Of a DNA stretch of 64,000 nt, positions 19,400 to 30,522 are shown piece after piece. The position numbers and the translations under genes are program-made. The notes below the pieces were generated by a model. It was not told where the DNA came from, searched no databases, and saw only the letters and a list, made by a program, of their open reading frames with translations. This DNA is from Paratrimastix pyriformis (lineage: Eukaryota; Preaxostyla; Paratrimastigidae). The stretch covers positions 248,001 through 312,000 of the forward strand of contig JAPMOS010000022.1 in NCBI GenBank assembly GCA_027972325.1. Direction: 5' to 3'. The first letter of the stretch is position 1. Every line of letters begins with the position of its first letter.

Positions 19400-21599
19400 C
19401 TAGAAACGTGTTTGCTCGCAGATGTGATTGTACTTTTGCGCATGTCCGGGATTGTGTGATTGGGTGCGGCAGGCCGGCCCGTAGAAGCAGTTTGGCCTGG
19501 TGACCGCCTGTGGGCTTGTTGAGCAAAAAACCAAACGGCGAGTGGAGACAAACCTCAGGGGGCATCTCCTCCCGGGGAATGGCAAACCGATACTTCAGCA
19601 GCAGTGGTGACACCAGGCGAGTGAAGCAGTCCCGACAGGACAGGCTCCGGCCGGTCACGGTCGCATGGGTGGCAACTTCATCTGCGCAGTGGGTGCAGTT
19701 CAGCAACCAAAAGAAGGACGGAGGTCGGACGGACTGAAGGACCACTGGTTCTTGTCCAGTTTGGTGAGGATCTCGTTCCAGGCGTCGTTCGGGGCGCGGC
19801 CCTTGGCCCGCAGATAGGCAGCCAGGAATTCAGTCTCCACCTGATCACCAGAGCGATCGGAGAGCAGAAATCAGATGGAGCCAAACACGAAACCCGGGTG
19901 CCAATGAGTACTGCCGCCATTCTCGCCCGACCTGGTTATTGGCGATGGCTCTGGCCGGGATCTCCTCGAGTCGTTGCTCGCGGAGGGGCCGGATGGAGCC
20001 CGGACCGGTGGGGGCATGGCAGCCCCAGTACAGGTCGCAGAACGGCCGGGCGCAGAGGTCGCCTGGGGGAAAGAGACGGGCGGGGTCGGGGTGGTTAGGC
20101 GAGGCATTCGCCGATCGGCGGCAGACATTTGGTAGGCTGGGGGGCGTCGGTCCGGTCTGGGAAGGGCTCCGCGCACTCGGTGCAGAAGAGGTGGGCCGCG
20201 GGTTGGTGGTCGGCGCACCGGTACCCGGGAGGTCCTGATTACGAAGAGGGAAAAAACGGGGCGTGTGGGAGACGGCTCCCCTCAACCTCGCTTCACCTCT
20301 ACCAGCCCCATCCGCGTCCAACCCTCGATGTCGAACGGACCGCCAGGGCGACACTGGCGGCAGCGTGGCCCCCGCTGGCCGTCGTCCCCGTCGTCGTCCT
20401 CGTCGTCCTCGTCGTCCTCGCCCGCGGCGCGCCGCCGGGCCCGGGCCTCTTCGCGCTCGCGCATCTTGGCCTCCTCGGCGCGGAACTATGTGTACAGGTG
20501 AGAGAAAGAAAATCAGATGTGAGGAGCGGGGGGCGAGGGGCGGGGGGCGAGGGGCGGGGGGCGAGGGGCGGGGAGCGAGGGGCGGGGAGCGAGGGGCGGA
20601 CGTATTCGTCGGTGAATGTGTTCCGGGTCTCCATTTCGGCCACGTCGGATGGAGCCCAGCGGAGGCTGGGGTTCCTGGGGGAGGAGTGGGACAGGCGGGT
20701 GAGGTCCAGGCTCAGTCCAGGGCGCAGCAGACTTGTCGAGGAAGGCATCCACGAGGGCCATCACCTTGTGGTTGCGGCGCACTTGCTGGACGTGGATGCG
20801 GCATTGGGGACACTGGTTGGACTATGGCCAGAAAAGCAAGGCCGGAAGGAAAGACGGATGGTCAAAGCGGAGAGGCAGGCAAGAGGCAGACCCGTTTGGT
20901 CCAGTCGGAGAGGCAGGAGGAACAGAAGGTGTGCAGGCAGGGCAGAGCGGAGACGCACTTGTACAAGATACCGCTGCAGATCGCACAAGTGAGCTCCTCC
21001 ATGAGGTCTCCAGTTGGGGTGGGGGTGGAGGCAGTGGAGGCGGGAGGGGGAGTCACCGATACCGATGCGGTTGTCGTGGCGGTGGCGGTGGCGGTGGCTG
21101 TGCTGTTGCTCGGAGTGACATCCGTGGACGTCGGAAGAGGCAGAGCCTCCGAACGGCTGAGGTCTTGATACAACCAGGACGGGTAATCCACTCCGTCGCT
21201 GGGGCGTTTCTTCTTGGATGGCATCACGAGCGATAGTTCATCGCCGTGGCACAGAGGACGCTCTTCGCCTGAAACAAGTTTGGCACCGTTCACGAACGTT
21301 CCGTTAACACTACTGTCGACAACATGCGCGCAGCCGCGCATCCACACGATGATCGCGTGTTTCTTGCTGACCCGCACATCATCGATTCGGACCAAACAAC
21401 GGGGACCACGACCGATGGCAAAGTTGGTTGTTTCAAAGATGGGGAGGGGTTCGGCTGGGGTGAGATGCCCACCTGTCCTCACCGGAACAAGGCGACCACG
21501 GAGGCGGCCATCCGTCTCCTTATCCCCTTCGTTGTCATCATCAGTGTCATCTTTTTGATCGAGTTTTACAGTGTCATCCCGTTTTAAGGGCGATGGCAT
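19400..21599 (-). CDS. CHFR: CHFR-type E3 ubiquitin ligase (FHA-RING-Cys-rich-PBZ)
   Basis: Exon 1 (21599 to about 20,889) holds the FHA domain (FAIGRGPRCLVRIDDVRVSK, HVVDSSVNGTFVNG) and the first half of the RING (CAICSGILYKCVSALPCLHT, FCSSCLSDW). The next exon completes the RING (CPQCRIHVQQVRRNHKV then LVDAFLDK). Then come an acidic linker, a Cys-rich region (CADHQPAAHLFCTECAEPFP, LCARPFCDLYWGC), VETEFLAAYLRAKGRAPNDA, and a C-terminal PBZ finger (RPNCFYGPACRTQ, then GHAQKYNH) ending ICEQTRF, as in animal CHFR. Known role: an antephase/mitotic-stress checkpoint ligase that binds poly-ADP-ribose through PBZ. All key Cys/His are present. The intron at about 20,510-20,610 is G-rich. Confidence 0.9.
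20515..20605. repeat. G-rich tandem repeat in a CHFR intron
   Basis: Alternating GGGGCGAGGGGCGGGG-like units, seven or more, occur between two CHFR exons on the strand opposite to transcription. Likely a G4-prone minisatellite. Confidence 0.8.
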
Positions 21600-21735
21600 G
21601 GAGAATCCGTCAAACGGGACTACACCGCGGCAAAATCCACAAGCACCCGAGACCTCCTTCGCTTCCCTTCGTCCCGGAGAGAATTTCGCAGCTCCCCTGT
21701 TTCCCCTGTCAAGCTAACGCAGCCTAAATTGCCGA

Positions 21736-24700
21736 ATGACACTCCAATCCACGATCGTTACCAATCTTTTTAGCGCTGTAGTCACCTTCCTTGTTCATCT
21801 ACCGACTCAAGCAACCAAACTCTTTTCTTACCTGACGTCCTGTCTCCCGACTCTTTCGAAACCAACTTTCGATTTCGATTACACCTCCGTCCTGAAAATT
21901 GATGAGTCCGATGCGAGCTTGGCGTCCACGTCCCGTTCCACGCCCCTTCTTTTGGGACACTACTCGGCAGAATTTTTGTATCAACGTCTCGCGGATGCTG
22001 GAATAACAGAACGTCTTGCCCAGCTCGGGTATAATTGTTTACGCATTTGTTTGGACACCACCGATCCATTCGTACATCGTGTTTTGGTGACGGATGATTC
22101 CCTTCTTCTGTCGGGGACTGGCCCACCGCAGTTCAACGCTGCCCCGCTTGCGCCTCCTGTGGCATCTGCCCGTTCGCAGGCACTCTCCATTTCCTGTGTC
22201 TATCCTCACATGGGCTTTCCCCTGGGCAGCCGCCCCCTCTTCCATGTGACCCCACACAATTACTTGATCGACCTCAGCATCCGCAAGACGGAGTTGCTCT
22301 GGGCGCATTTGCGTTGCTTCCATCAAATCATCACCGAGTACTCTCACCCCTCCGCTGCCGCCGACTCGATCTCGTCCCGGCCCCGGCGCGGCACTCCGCC
22401 CTATCTGATCCCGTACCCCCCAGCGCGCCCACCGACCCCTCCGAGCGCTCCATCTCCTGCTCATAATTCCGAGACCCAGTATCCGCAGGGCTTCCCTGGG
22501 ACCCCGACCAGTCGCCCCTCCCGTTGGCCCACACCCCCAGAGCATGCTCCTGCCACCTCGGCGACGATCCTCGGTGTGAGGCCCGCCTCTCCGCCAGCCT
22601 CTCCGCCATCTCCACGTCCTGTGGTCCCTGGAGCGCCGTCTTCCACCTGGGACAGCCCCGCTGTCCCGGAAGTGCCCCCACTCCGCCTGGATGCTCCGCC
22701 TTGCTCCCCCCACGACACCCCGAAGCAGCCCACTCCACGGCCCGGGCCCGGGCCCAAGTCGCCGGGGCTCGAGCCTGCAAGCGGGCCGCTCGTCGAATCG
22801 CTGCCTTCTTCAACCGCCGATTCGCACTCCCCGGCCATCGGGCCATCATCACCACCACCACTGCCACTGCCACCACCACCACCACCACCACCACCACCGG
22901 CCTCCGTACTGGCGCCATTCCTGCCCCCCTTCACCGGCGCCACGTCGGATGCGACGGGCACATCCGTCACTCAGACCGAACGCCCCGAGGCGGCCGTTCC
23001 GGGAGGCCCGTCCTCCACCCCTGCGGAGAGCCCTGCCGGGATTGCGGAACCGTCGGCATCCGCCCACCAGGCGGAGCTGCCGCAGCCCGAGGCGGCCCGT
23101 GAATGGCCCCCCAAGGATCGCCTCAAGGTTGTCCGCGACATGATGATGCGGCACTTCGGAGACGACCCACTCCGCGTTGTCGTCATGTCTGCGCTCATGC
23201 TCTCCCTGCTTCTCACCCGCATCGCTTCCCGCCGCCCTTGTAGTGAGTACCTGCAGATGCAGAACCCCCGTTCCAGCGAACAGATGACCCGACAAGCGCC
23301 AGCCACACCGCCTTCCTCCACCCCTGCCACGCCGGCCCCCTCAACCCTCTCATCCGTGCCTCCGGGCCCGGGTGACGTCCCCTCGGCCGCGCCGAGCCCG
23401 ACTCCGTCCGCATCCGCACCCGGGACTCCGACGATCTCCCCTCCGCTTGTCCCCTCTCCGCCACTCCTCCCCACCCCCAAACGCTCCTTGATGCCTGGCC
23501 AGCGTTACCCGGGGCTTGGTCCGCACCCTCATCCCCGCTCATCCCCGCTCATCCCCGCTCATCCCCGCTCATCCCCGCTCATCCCCGCTCATCCCATGTT
23601 CGCCTTCGCCCATTCTCTAACGTCTGCCGTGCCCGCCTCTTTGTGTTCCCCGCCTGCCCGTCATCAGGCATCGGGAACTCCGTCTTTCGCATCATCAGCG
23701 AGCTGGCTGTCAAGTGCCAGCTGGACGCCCTCATCAACGTTCCCGAGGTCTGCCTCGCTCTTTCCTGCCCCGCGGCACATCTCACTTCGTGGTTTCATCG
23801 CATCATCGTTCCGCAGCACTTCTCAAACGCATACCTCTACCGACGCAGCTTCCACTTCTTGAATCCCCTGTTCGAGGGCTTCCTCAATGAGGTCTGCCCC
23901 CTCTCCCCTCATCAGCCTCGTCGCCTCATTCTTTTGTCCCCTTCCGCGGCAGCTCTGCGCCTCTCTGGTCGCCGACATTGCCCGCTTCCAGCTGGGCCCC
24001 ATGTCCTACTGCGTGGATGGGGGCTTTATCATCGACCGGGCCAGCCTGACCCCCGATGCCCTGTTGTCCACTCCCGACCCTGCCAGTCTGCCCCCCTGGG
24101 ACATGTCCCGCTCCGAGCGCAGCATGCCCTGGGACCCCGAGGAGATGGCCTTCCCCCTGTCGCCCCGCATGCGCAGCTTCCTGGCAGACCCGCTGTACCC
24201 CCGGCTGGCCTCCCTGGTCCAGTGCAGCCGGGCCGAGAACTCGGCCTCGAGTTGGTGGACGCACCTCCCCGTTCCCCTGGTGGCCGCCCTGGGGCCCATG
24301 GTGCCTGGGGGCCTGCCCAACTTCGCCGTGTACGGGTCGCAGGCCTCGGCGGCCATCACGGGATGGGCCACCTCCATCCGCCAGCACGCACCAAGCTCGG
24401 ACCAGGCTCTGGCCTTCCTGGGCTCGCTCACCGAGCGCTCACGGGCCTTCCTGGGCTCGATGGTCGCCGGCCCCGCCGCCCCCCGGCCAGCTCAGCCCGA
24501 TCAGGCCGCCCCCGATGGCGCATCTCAGGGCGCCGCCACTGAGACGCTCGCCCCGTACAGCCTCGTCACAGCCGCGCCCCAGGACCCGGCCCCGCCACAA
24601 GAGCCCCCGGCGTCGTGCATCCCCGGAGGTGCCCCTGCTCCCATCGTGGCGCCCATCACTGAGGTGGTTCTCCCCGGTCCGACTGTCCCACCCGGTGACG

Positions 24701-25350
24701 CGACGCCGCCCTCAGATCGGGCCGGGTCGCCCGTGTCGACGTGCCCATCCGACGACGTGAGAGCCGAATCACGGCCAGCGCCGGGCGACTCGCCCATCCG
24801 CGCCCCGTCCCCTGACTCGATGTCGATCTTGTCCGCCCCCGCCCCGTCCCCTGACTCGATGTCGATCTTGTCCGCCCCCACCCCGGTCGCCGTGGCCAGC
24901 TCCGCCCCCGTCGTCCCGGCACTGTTCCCCGCCGCCCCCGCCTCTGCCGCCGCCTCTCCCGTCCCACCCCCACAACCGGTTGGGTCCGCCGAGCCGTCCC
25001 TGTCTTCATCCCCGTCTCCGGTCGTGATGGATAACTTCCGATTCGTGGTGGATTGGGTCCGGGTGGCCCACGACCTGCGGTGGCTCTTCGGGCCGGCCCT
25101 GGATCCTCTGCGGATCGCCTCCCCGCCCCCGGCGATCTTGCCCCCGCCTCCTCCCCTCGGCACCCTCCCCCCTCCCTCGCCCGTGTCCCGGAGCCCCTCG
25201 CCCCTGGCGCCCTCGCGCAGTCTCTCGTCCCTTTCGGCTCCTGCCCCGACTCCGACCCCTTCCCCTCCGCTGGGCTCTTCGCCTGCTTTCACCCCACCCC
25301 CGGATGCCGTGCTGCTGCCGAACTCGATCTCTGTTACCCTGCTCAGCTAG
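21736..25350 (+). CDS. Large unrecognised protein with conserved ends and Pro-rich middle
   Basis: The start at 21736 (MTLQSTIVTNLFSAVV) lies 136 bases from the opposing CHFR start. An N-terminal globular stretch (GHYSAEFLYQRLADAGITER, LGYNCLRICLDTTDPFVHRV, SIRKTELLWAHLRCF) runs to about 22,350. A Pro/Ser-rich disordered part follows to about 23,090, then a helical stretch (DRLKVVRDMMMRHFGDDPLR, hydrophobic VVVMSALMLSLLLTRIA), SVFRIISELAVKCQLDALI, YRRSFHFLNPLFEGFLNE, LVADIARFQLGPMSYCVDGG and FIIDRASL. The tail is again Pro/Ala-rich, with a 13-residue duplication (APSPDSMSILSAP, about 24,804-24,881). An intron at about 23,240-23,665 starts GTGAGT. I do not recognise the family. The conserved-looking blocks are not random, so this is probably a real gene. 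Confidence 0.6.
23526..23597. repeat. 10-base TCATCCCCGC minisatellite in an intron
   Basis: About seven perfect tandem copies in the intron before the exon encoding GIGNSVFRIISEL. Confidence 0.9.
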
Positions 25351-25699
25351 CCCCACGGTCGGCCCGCGGTCGCCGCCCGGTGGTGTGGCCCATGCTGAGT
25401 TTTTCTGCCTTTTTTTGTCCTGGCTTGGGTGCAGAGGTTTTGTTGCAGAGGGCACGATTCCCCTCTGTGGACTCTTCCTTTCCTTCTTTCGCCCATCTTG
25501 TTCGACATCCCCCTCTCTGCAGCCCAGTTATCCATCGGTTAGCTTGGTTTGTCTTGTTGTGTGTTTCAGACTTCTCTCTTTTATGTGTGGAGTGCAAGCA
25601 GAAAAAATCACCTTCTTCGCTCTTGTTCAAGATGTCAGCTTTCAAACCTCGTTGCCAGGGGACCTTTCTCACTTCCGGCGTCTTTCTCCTTCCCCTTCC
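25351..25699. promoter_or_regulatory. Intergenic region upstream of GPN3
   Basis: About 350 bases, T-rich and C-rich on the plus strand, with no supported exon. Presumably the GPN3 promoter and the 3' UTR of the preceding gene. Confidence 0.4.
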
Positions 25700-27199
25700 A
25701 TGCGATACGCTCAGATTGTGCTCGGTCCCGCGGGATGTGGCAAATCAACATATTGCAACTACATGCTTCAACATCTGCAAACCCTCAAACGAACCGCGCA
25801 TGTGGTGAATCTGGATCCTGCCGCTGAATTTTTCCAGTACCCCGTGACAATTGATGTTCGTGAACTTGTCAGTGCCACCGATGTGATGGAGACACTTCAT
25901 TATGGCCCAAACGGTGCCCTGGTCTATTGCATGGAGTATCTCCTTTCGCACATCGAGTGGCTCAAGGAACAGCTGGATGGGTATGAAGATGACTATTTGA
26001 TCTTCGATTTTCCGGGACAGATTGAGTTGTGCACTCACCTCCCTGTCATCAGCTCCTTGGTTCACACCCTCACCGAGGATCTCAATTTCCGGGTGTGCGC
26101 TGTGTACCTCCTCGACTCGCACTACATCACGGACGCAGCGAAATTTGTTTCGGCTGCTCTCGCCACCCTTTCTGTCATGGTACAGCTTGAGGTGCCCCAT
26201 ATCAGTGTGCTTTCCAAGTGCGACTTGCTCCGGGGCAAGAAGGGCCTCGATCGTTTCCTGGACCTGGACATGCCCGCCCTGATGGGCCTCCTCGACAAGG
26301 AGATGGGCGTCACAGCGGCCGACGAAGCAGAACAGGACCAGGAAGAGCGGAGAGATGCTGCTGCTGCTGCCGCCCCAGCCCCAGCCCCGGCCCCGGCCCC
26401 GGCCCCAGTCCCAGCCCCAGCCACCACCACGGCCCCACCACCACCGGCACCGGCACCCGGCGCCCCGCCAGCCGAGGGGGAATCCTCGACGGCGACCCCA
26501 TTTTTGGACTACCTTCGCAGACAGCAAGAGGCCCCCTCGGGCGAGGCGCCGCCGCCCCTCGAACTGCGCACCCTGCCGCCCGTTGTGGCCCCGCCGGCCA
26601 AGGCCCCCTGCGCCGGGTGATGGGCAAGTACGCCCGCCTCAACAGAGCCATCGCCTCCATCCTCGAGGACTACGGCATGGTCAGTAGAGCACCCCCCCCC
26701 CCCCCCCTCCTCCTCCTCTCTCCTCTCCTCCTCTCCTCCTCCTCTCCTCTCCTCCCTCCTCTCCTCCTCCTCCTCCTCTCCTCCTCCTCCCTCCTCCTCC
26801 TCCCCCTCCCCCTCCCCTCCCCTCCCCTCCCCTCCCCCTCCCCCCCCCCTCCCCCTCCCTCCCCTCCCCCCCCTCCCCCTCCCCTCCCTCCCCTCCCCTC
26901 CCCTCCTCCCCTCCCCTCCCCAATCCTCCACCTCCTGCCCTAACCGGCCGGCGCTTGAGGACCCACCCTGACCCCGTCCTTTCGTCCATTCGGCTGCTCT
27001 CCCCCTGGCGGTGCTACAGGTCTCCTTTGAGCCGCTCGACATCACCGACACCAGCTGCATCGAGGCCATCCTGTACCACATCGACACGGCCACCCAGTAC
27101 GGCGAGGACGAGGAGCCCCGCGACCCCGACGCCGAGCGGGACGGGGCGGACGGCGACCAGCCCGACAGGGACGACCAGGAGCCGGCCGGCGACCAGTAG
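25700..27199 (+). CDS. GPN3: GPN-loop GTPase 3
   Basis: The start MRYAQIVLGPAGCGKST places the P-loop at residues 9-17. The family-defining Gly-Pro-Asn loop is in HYGPNGALVYCMEYL, switch II in DFPGQIELCTH, and SKCDLL is the G4-like motif. After LDLDMPALMGLLDKEMG there is a long Ala/Pro-rich insertion (about 26,350-26,610) not found in typical members of about 280 residues. The usual C-terminus then resumes (YARLNRAIASILEDYGM; intron; VSFEPLDITDTSCIEAILYH, IDTATQYGED) and ends in an acidic tail. Known role: cytoplasmic assembly and nuclear import of RNA polymerase II with GPN1/2. The junction near 26,600 needs a splice that I could not fix exactly. Confidence 0.9.
26686..26938. repeat. About 250-base near-pure CT tract in a GPN3 intron
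   Basis: The plus strand is almost entirely C and T, beginning with a run of about 17 C. It lies inside the intron between DYGM and VSFEPL. Homopurine-homopyrimidine DNA of this length can form triplex (H-DNA). Confidence 0.9.
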
Positions 27200-27416
27200 A
27201 GGGGAGCGTGAGGGCGGGGCCTCCCCGAGGAGGGGAAAAAACGCCGTGTGTTGAGAAGTCAAGCAAGTCGTCCCCAGAAGGAAAGGACGAGGTCCCCGGG
27301 GCAGCCGTGAGGAAGGCAAACCAAAGCCGGCCGGGCCGGGCCGGGCATCAAATAAATGCAAAATGCGAATCGAAAGAGGGTGGGGAGGGAGGGGTGGGAG
27401 GGAGGGGGGGCCTCAC

Positions 27417-29358
27417 TCACTCGAGGGCGAAGTCCCAGGGGCGCAGGCGGATGTGGCGCAGGGCGTCGGGGTGCACCCGGCGGCCGGCCAGGGCGCCGTA
27501 GGTCTGGATGTGGGCCCCCCTCACCCGCGAGCGCCAGGGGAGGTGCACACTCCGGAAGCAGCGCCATCTGCGGGTCCCGGGCAGGGCCCCGTCGGCCGCG
27601 CCGGGGGGATAGAGGTCCACATCGAAGGCGCGCAGGTGCTCGGGCGGCGGGACGGCGGGGCCCACCCCGGGCCGGTGGACCCACAGGGCGACGGGGGCCT
27701 CGTGGAGGGAGAGCACCCGGAGGGCCGGCGCCCGGGACAGGAGGCCCGCCAGATGCAGGGCGCAGCTCTCGAGGGCGTCGTTGTAGGGCCCGCTGAGCAG
27801 CGAGGCCGCGTTGAGGGCGAGCCGCTCGAGGCGCGGGAAGCGGGCCAGCAGGCACTCGCACAGGTCGGCGGCCTCCAGGTGCCAGGGGGCGTTGAACGAG
27901 AGGTACGCGAACTCGGTCAGCCGGTCGGCCAGGCCCCGCTCGGCCAGGGTGCCCAGCAGGCGCTGGGGCGGCACGAGGAAGTGCCCGACGCGGTCTGGGT
28001 CGCCCGGCCGGTGCGGCTCGGGCACGGGCAGCCGGGACCAGGGCGTCTCGCCGTTCTCCCGGATGCAGAGCCGCCGCAGGTTGGGGCAATGGGCGGCCGT
28101 CAGCCAGGCGGGCAGCAGGGCCATCGAGCGCGCCTCGGCCCCGGAGGCTGGGAGGGGTTCCTCCTCATCGAGCCCGTCGAAGGGGACGAAGGTCGCCGTG
28201 TCGGCGATGCCCTGCAGGCGGAGGGTGGTCAGGTGCTCCAGGTGCATCTGGGCCGGCCAGTCGTCCAGGAAGGTCGCCTGATGCTCCGCATAGCAGGAAC
28301 CCCTCGGGCCGTGGCCGAGCTGGGGGTAGCGGACCGACCGGGGGGTGGTGGGAGGTGGGTGGGGTGGGGTGGGGTGGTGGTGGGGGTGGGGGGGGTGGGG
28401 ATGAGGAAGCGGTCAGAATGAAGGGGGAATGGAGGATGAATGGCTCAGGGACCCCCGACGGACGTGGAGGCTTTTCAAGTTGCGGGCGAGGGCGTCTGCC
28501 CAGCCGTCGGGGTCGGCCCGCAGGGCGGCCAGCTGGCTGGGGTTCCAGTGGTCCAGATCGACCATCTCGGTACCCTGCCAGTAGGCCCGCAGCCCGGCAA
28601 AGAGGCGCAGGGCCACGTCGGAGGTTGTGGGCTTGATCTTGAGCATCTGCAGCAGGGATCCGGGGCCCTTGGGCGGGCCGACCATCAGCGGGCCCAACTC
28701 GGGCATGACCAGGGCCCAGTCCAGGGCCTGCTCCCACCGGAAGCTGTGGTGGTCCTTCACCACGAGGGTCCGCAGGGTCCCGCTGGTGAGCAGGGTCGGG
28801 CCGACGGAGGGGCCCAGAGACAGCCGGAGATGGGAATGCGCCAAGCGGGCAGGCTCGCGCCGGGGAACCGCAAAGGCCACGTTGAGGTGCTCCAGGCTTG
28901 GGCATGAGCGCACTGGATACAGCCCGAGGGCGGACAACGGCCACGAGATGCCCGGCGAAGAGGGGATTGGCGAGAGAATCCGAGTATGTGCGGGGGTGGG
29001 TGGGGGCAGGTGGGGTGGGTAGGTGGGGTGGGTGGGGTGGGGGTAGGTGGGGTGGGGAGGTGGTGGGTGGGTGGGGTGGGGGGGGCAGACCGATGAGCTG
29101 GAAGAGGGCCGGGGTGCAGGGGGTCACCTTGAGCCACCTGAGGGCCGGCCCGCAGAGTCGGATCAGCCGGCCCCAGGGCAGCTCCAACAACAGCGGGTCG
29201 TGGCAGCGGAGCCACGGGAACTCGGCCGCCAGGTCCAGCCGGGTCCGACCCAGCAGGACGGCCGGGCTGTTGATGATCTCTTGCATGGTGCGCGACACGG
29301 CCATCAGCCGCAACAAGTCCACGAGGGGAAGCGTCGACAAGCAAAACCCGAACAGCTC
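27417..29358 (-). CDS. F-box-like, leucine-rich-repeat protein
   Basis: The first recognised exon begins at about 29358 after a CCCAG acceptor: ELFGFCLSTLPLVDLLRLMA then VSRTMQEIINSPAVL, which fits an F-box helix set. Downstream exons have irregular leucine-rich repeats (LEHLNVAF, LRTLVVKDHHSF, LEHLTTLRLQGI, LRRLCIRENGE, LERLALNAASLLSG, LRVLSLHEAPVALW) and end LRPWDFALE. F-box/LRR proteins act as substrate receptors of SCF ubiquitin ligases (family knowledge). Substrate unknown. A short first exon with the ATG should lie upstream of 29,379 and is not identified. Introns contain GGGGTGG-rich stretches. Confidence 0.58.
28345..28410. repeat. GGTGGGGT-rich stretch in an F-box gene intron
   Basis: Repeated GGTGGGGTGGGG on the plus strand (antisense to the gene). 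A similar stretch lies at about 28,990-29,090. Both are G4-prone. Confidence 0.75.
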
Positions 29359-29559
29359 CTGGGATTGGGTGCAGAGAGGAAGGCGGGGTGGGTGAGGATA
29401 GGAGGAGGAAGAGGGTGTGTGGAACAAAAAAGGGGCTGATCAATCGAACAGGAAGGGTCTCAAATGACGCACAGCTTGAGCGAGGAGTGTGCATGTGTGC
29501 ATGTGTGCGTGTGTGCAGAGACAGGGGATGCATGACCTACAACAGGCAACATATCCCTT

Positions 29560-30365
29560 GGGTTGATACAACAACCTGCGGCCAACACAGACCGGCGGAA
29601 GGTTTGCGAAAAGACGGAGCGGAGGGGGCTGCCGGGGCTGCCGGGGCTTGCGGGTGGAGGTCACCGCCCACTCGTCCTCGTCCTCGTCGACGGGGGCGGG
29701 GGTATGCGTCGGGGCGGGGAGGCTGCCGTGGGTTGAATGTTCCCCGCAAACCAATGATCAGCGCGCAGGCAGACCTGTGACCCTGATGGGCAGCAGGCAG
29801 CTTCTTGGGTTCCCCGTCCCCGTCCCCGTCCCCGTCCTCCAACAGAGCGAAACCACCGGGCGACCGGACTGGAAGGGTCTGGGTAGCCACGGCACTGGCG
29901 GAAAATCGGGCACGCCGCTGGGATTTCGTCAACTTGACCTGAATCGGGTGCGAAAAGTACCTCAACGAGGCGTGCGGCATTTTCAAGATCGACTCGAGGG
30001 AGTTAAAGGGGGGCGGAATACGATCGATGGCTTGCAAGAATTCCTTTTGGTGCTTTTCACAGTGGATCATTGAATGACTGCCGCACTCGTAGCAGCTGTA
30101 ATCGGTCGTCAAAGAAAAGACCGAGTCAACCTCAGAGTGGACGTCTTCGTTGGCATTGATCTCTTCTTTCAACTTTTGTCCGGCTTGAAGTTCAGCGTCG
30201 TGTGCGTGCCTCCGTTCCATTCTGGCACAGATGAGTGATGATCATCTTGATGATGACGGACCTTTCATATTTTGATTGTGGCTTATCTTTCGCCACTTTG
30301 GGAGCCGGAATTCCCATAGCAACTAAGTCCCGTAATTGCTGCCTTCTGAGCTTGCCTTTGGCCAT
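29560..30365 (-). CDS. Small basic protein with Cys/His cluster, unrecognised
   Basis: The start at 30365 gives MAKGKLRRQQLRDLVAMGI. A GTCCGT-CAG intron (about 30,221-30,256) gives ...KYERMERRHAHDAELQAGQ. Next come SVFSLTTDYSCYECGSHSMI and HCEKHQKEFLQAIDRIPPPF (a possible single zinc site, C-x2-C with downstream C/H), then LESILKMPHASLRYFSHP. The remaining exons are basic and acidic/Pro-rich (VDEDEDEWAVTSTRKPRQPR); the exact stop is uncertain. The N-terminus is rich in Lys/Arg, suggesting a nucleolar or RNA-associated protein (inference). I do not recognise the family. Confidence 0.5.
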
Positions 30366-30522
30366 CCGCGGAAAAAAAAAAAAAAGAGCCGCGGTTGCCC
30401 GGGTTCCTGCCAGCGGTTGCGCTGCTGCTTTTGGCAGTTTTTTCACATTTCTTCTACAACCGCACAGAATACTTTCTTTTCAATTTCGGTGAGGTGGACT
30501 GTGAGGATTCTCCCTCATTCTG

